A stretch of DNA of 16,169 nt from Nanobdellati archaeon (GTDB lineage: Archaea; EX4484-52; JAADEF01): contig WAPH01000033.1 of assembly GCA_015520895.1 (NCBI GenBank), positions 1 to 16,169 on the forward strand, in the 5' to 3' direction. The notes under the pieces are model-generated. The model was not told the origin of the DNA. It did no database searches and saw only the letters and a list, made by a program, of their open reading frames with translations. Made by a program: the position numbers and the translations under genes. Shown here one piece after another: positions 15,171 to 16,169 of this stretch (position 1 is its first letter; every line of letters starts with the position of its first letter).

Positions 15171-15229
15171 AAAGCTATGTAAAGGGTGGGCACAATGCCG
15201 CACCCTTTGTGTTTTCTTAAAAAAGCTAT
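15171..15229. repeat. 8-bp direct repeats flanking the hairpin
   Basis: AAAGCTAT occurs at 15171-15178, directly after the transglutaminase-gene stop, and again at 15222-15229. The 43 bp between hold the strong hairpin at 15181-15208. The layout resembles a short insertion between target-site duplications but could equally be chance in AT-rich DNA. Confidence 0.3.
15181..15208. terminator. Strong GC-rich hairpin between convergent genes
   Basis: AAAGGGTG(15181-15188) pairs with CACCCTTT(15201-15208), and GGCA(15189-15192) pairs with TGCC(15196-15199) around a CAA loop, leaving one bulged G (15200). The 12-bp stem is the most GC-rich spot in the area. On the + strand it is followed by TGTGTTTTCTT, as in an intrinsic terminator for the eS1-lysS-transglutaminase operon. 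It could also mark a small structured RNA. The rest of the gap to 15291 shows no further clear element. Confidence 0.5.
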
Positions 15230-15291
15230 CTCAGCAACAATAGCTCTATTTATATCTATGGCAGAGAAATTATTTATTATTAACGTTCATA

Positions 15292-15549
15292 TCACCTCTT
15301 TTTTGGTTTTATTTTTTCAACAGTCGTGGTTTTACCACAATGTATGCATTTAATACGGTAAGGTCTCCTTTTGAGTTCTACCTTTCCTTCACTTTCTTTA
15401 CCGCAATATTGACATATCATGAAATATCCAAATTCTTTTTCTCCTTTAATTCTGTATAATATCAATTTTCCAACAATATCTCCTTCTTCATTTTTATAGG
15501 TTCTATTGGTAAAATAATCTGTTTCCTCTATTTTAGGAAGCTTAGGCAT
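15292..15549 (-). CDS. Small zinc-ribbon protein of unknown function
   Basis: 85 residues from the ATG at 15549. A GTG at 15558 is also in frame but overlaps the SD site GGAGGTGA (15556-15563), which lies 6 nt before the ATG; this decides the start. The C-terminal half is a four-Cys zinc ribbon: ICQYCG (Cys46, Cys49) and KCIHCG (Cys68, Cys71), separated by a basic KVELKRRPYRI strand. The N-terminal half has DYFTNRTY and KLILYRIKGEKEFGYF, which look like beta strands. The basic tail (EKIKPKKR) would suit RNA or DNA binding. I do not recognise the family. It is transcribed after the membrane-anchored protein, with a 5-nt gap between the stop of that gene and this start. Confidence 0.75.
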   Translation of the reverse strand: MPKLPKIEETDYFTNRTYKNEEGDIVGKLILYRIKGEKEFGYFMICQYCGKESEGKVELKRRPYRIKCIHCGKTTTVEKIKPKKR

Positions 15550-15554
15550 ATAAT

Positions 15555-15962
15555 TCACCTCCTTATGAAATAAAATAAATATGCTCCAAGTAGTATAAGA
15601 CTAATTCCGAGGAAGATTATCAAATAAATCGCATATTTTTTAATTTCTTTTATCTTTTTTTCATGATTTTCGTGGTGTTGTAAAAGTTCTCGAGGAACAT
15701 TCCATTCTAATACCTCTACTGGTTCCTCTTTCAGTCCGCTTTCTTTAACTATTTCTTGTTGTTGACCAACTGTTTGGTTTTCTTCTTTACTTTTCATTTG
15801 TTTTTTAGTAGCTTTTATTTTCTTCTTTTCTTCTTTTTTAACTTCTTGAAATATTTGTTCTGCAATTTTAGGGTCAAATCCTAGAATTTCTAATGCTCCT
15901 TTTATCACTTCGGGATCTTCTCCTTTAGCAATTTCATTTTTAATCCATCCCTTTACATCCAT
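15555..15962 (-). CDS. C-terminally membrane-anchored protein with SHOCT/UBA-like helical start
   Basis: 135 residues. Residues 1-41 form a small helical motif (WIKNEIAKGEDPEVIKGAL then ILGFDPKIAEQIFQEV) of the kind seen as SHOCT-like or UBA-like tags in many small archaeal proteins. A charged, Lys/Glu/Gln-rich linker runs from 42 to about 108. One transmembrane segment at about 110-132 (YAIYLIIFLGISLILLGAYL) is followed by IRR, so the protein is probably tail-anchored with its N-terminus in the cytosol. I do not know its role. The ATG lacks an SD and has a TATA box about 27 nt upstream, so it is probably leaderless. It is first in an operon with the zinc-ribbon protein. Confidence 0.7.
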   Translation of the reverse strand: MDVKGWIKNEIAKGEDPEVIKGALEILGFDPKIAEQIFQEVKKEEKKKIKATKKQMKSKEENQTVGQQQEIVKESGLKEEPVEVLEWNVPRELLQHHENHEKKIKEIKKYAIYLIIFLGISLILLGAYLFYFIRR

Positions 15963-15985
15963 AAAACATTATTGTCGTTCATTAC

Positions 15986-15993
15986 TATATATA
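15986..15993 (-). promoter_or_regulatory. TATA box of the membrane-anchored protein gene
   Basis: TATATATA is centred between 15989 and 15990, about 27 nt from the first base of the ATG at 15962. It lies in the short gap after the stop of the coiled-coil gene, so the two minus-strand genes are probably separate transcription units. The spacing again predicts a leaderless mRNA. Confidence 0.45.
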
Positions 15994-16000
15994 ATTTTAT

Positions 16001-16169
16001 TTATTCTATAATATAAGGAGTTACGCCCTTGGCTGCGATATTGATAGAATCTATTTCTTTCTTAAGATTTTCATTTTCTTTAATGACATTTGATAGTTTT
16101 CTTTTTAAATCTTCAATTTCCATTTTTAATCTTGTAATTTCCCCTTTTTCTTTATCTACGACTTCATTC
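16001..16169 (-). CDS. C-terminal end of a coiled-coil protein (5' truncated)
   Basis: A minus-strand frame is open from the window edge to a TAA at 16001-16003, giving 55 visible residues. Most of it is a charged coiled coil with heptad-like spacing of Leu, Ile and Val (EITRLKMEIEDLKRKL and ENENLKKEIDSI). It ends in a non-helical tail, IAAKGVTPYIIE. No catalytic motif or membrane segment is visible in this part. The function cannot be told from the fragment. Confidence 0.6.
   Translation of the reverse strand, partial: NEVVDKEKGEITRLKMEIEDLKRKLSNVIKENENLKKEIDSINIAAKGVTPYIIE

Noticed and set aside
15171..15286. About 40-codon minus-strand frame across the hairpin (reads NRAIVAEIAFLRKHKG)
   Set aside because: It has no usual start codon or SD and runs through the palindrome; a frame this short is expected by chance.
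15270..15296. Tiny minus-strand ATG frame right after the zinc-ribbon stop (MNVNNK)
   Set aside because: The GAGGTGA is only 1 nt from the ATG and the frame ends after six codons.
1..16169. tRNA genes, CRISPR arrays and insertion sequences
   Set aside because: No T-loop/acceptor pattern, regularly spaced direct repeats, or transposase frame was seen on either strand by eye; a covariance-model search was not possible.

Overview
The window looks like chromosomal DNA from an AT-rich archaeon. A group II chaperonin (thermosome), Orc1/Cdc6, Rpo7, Spt4 and the ribosomal proteins eL42, eS24, eS27-type (S27ae) and eS1 are all archaeal or eukaryotic in type. Promoters are archaeal TATA boxes, several of them about 27 nt upstream of a start codon that has no Shine-Dalgarno (SD) site. 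A surface protein with a VGIG...AKLDV module, a class II lysyl-tRNA synthetase and small proteins with a SHOCT/UBA-like helical start suggest an uncultivated DPANN-type lineage. That placement is an inference.

Layout, left to right. (a) 1-377, +: the C-terminal end of a cysteine-rich, tail-fibre-like surface protein. (b) 458-3540, -: a nucleotide-sugar dehydrogenase followed 5 nt later by an AsnB-type amidotransferase, probably a surface-glycan pair. (c) 3593-6587, +: DHH phosphoesterase, M42 aminopeptidase and Orc1/Cdc6 in one tight operon, divergent from (b) across a 52-bp spacer with one near-central TATA box. (d) 6592-8209, -: thymidylate kinase, then a three-part protein I read as MTH1-type NUDIX + MazG + DUF357. 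This looks like a unit for making and cleaning dNTPs. (e) 8317-9966, +: thermosome, with a dyad sequence at its predicted transcription start. (f) 10061-11865, +: eL42, Rpo7, Spt4, eS24, S27ae and a single-domain MGMT-like protein, a transcription/translation operon with 4-nt ATGA overlaps. (g) 11922-15170, +: eS1, class II LysRS and an exported transglutaminase-fold protein. (h) 15171-15291: a convergent gap holding a strong hairpin. (i) 15292-16169, -: a zinc-ribbon protein, a C-terminally membrane-anchored helical protein, and the C-terminal end of a coiled-coil protein cut by the window edge.

The most unusual items are the NUDIX-MazG-DUF357 fusion next to tmk, the MGMT-like protein in which only the His of the PCHR motif has become Tyr, the dehydrogenase/amidotransferase pair, and the operator-like dyad in front of the thermosome. 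There is no gene-free stretch longer than about 125 bases. I saw no tRNA or rRNA gene, no CRISPR array and no insertion sequence.
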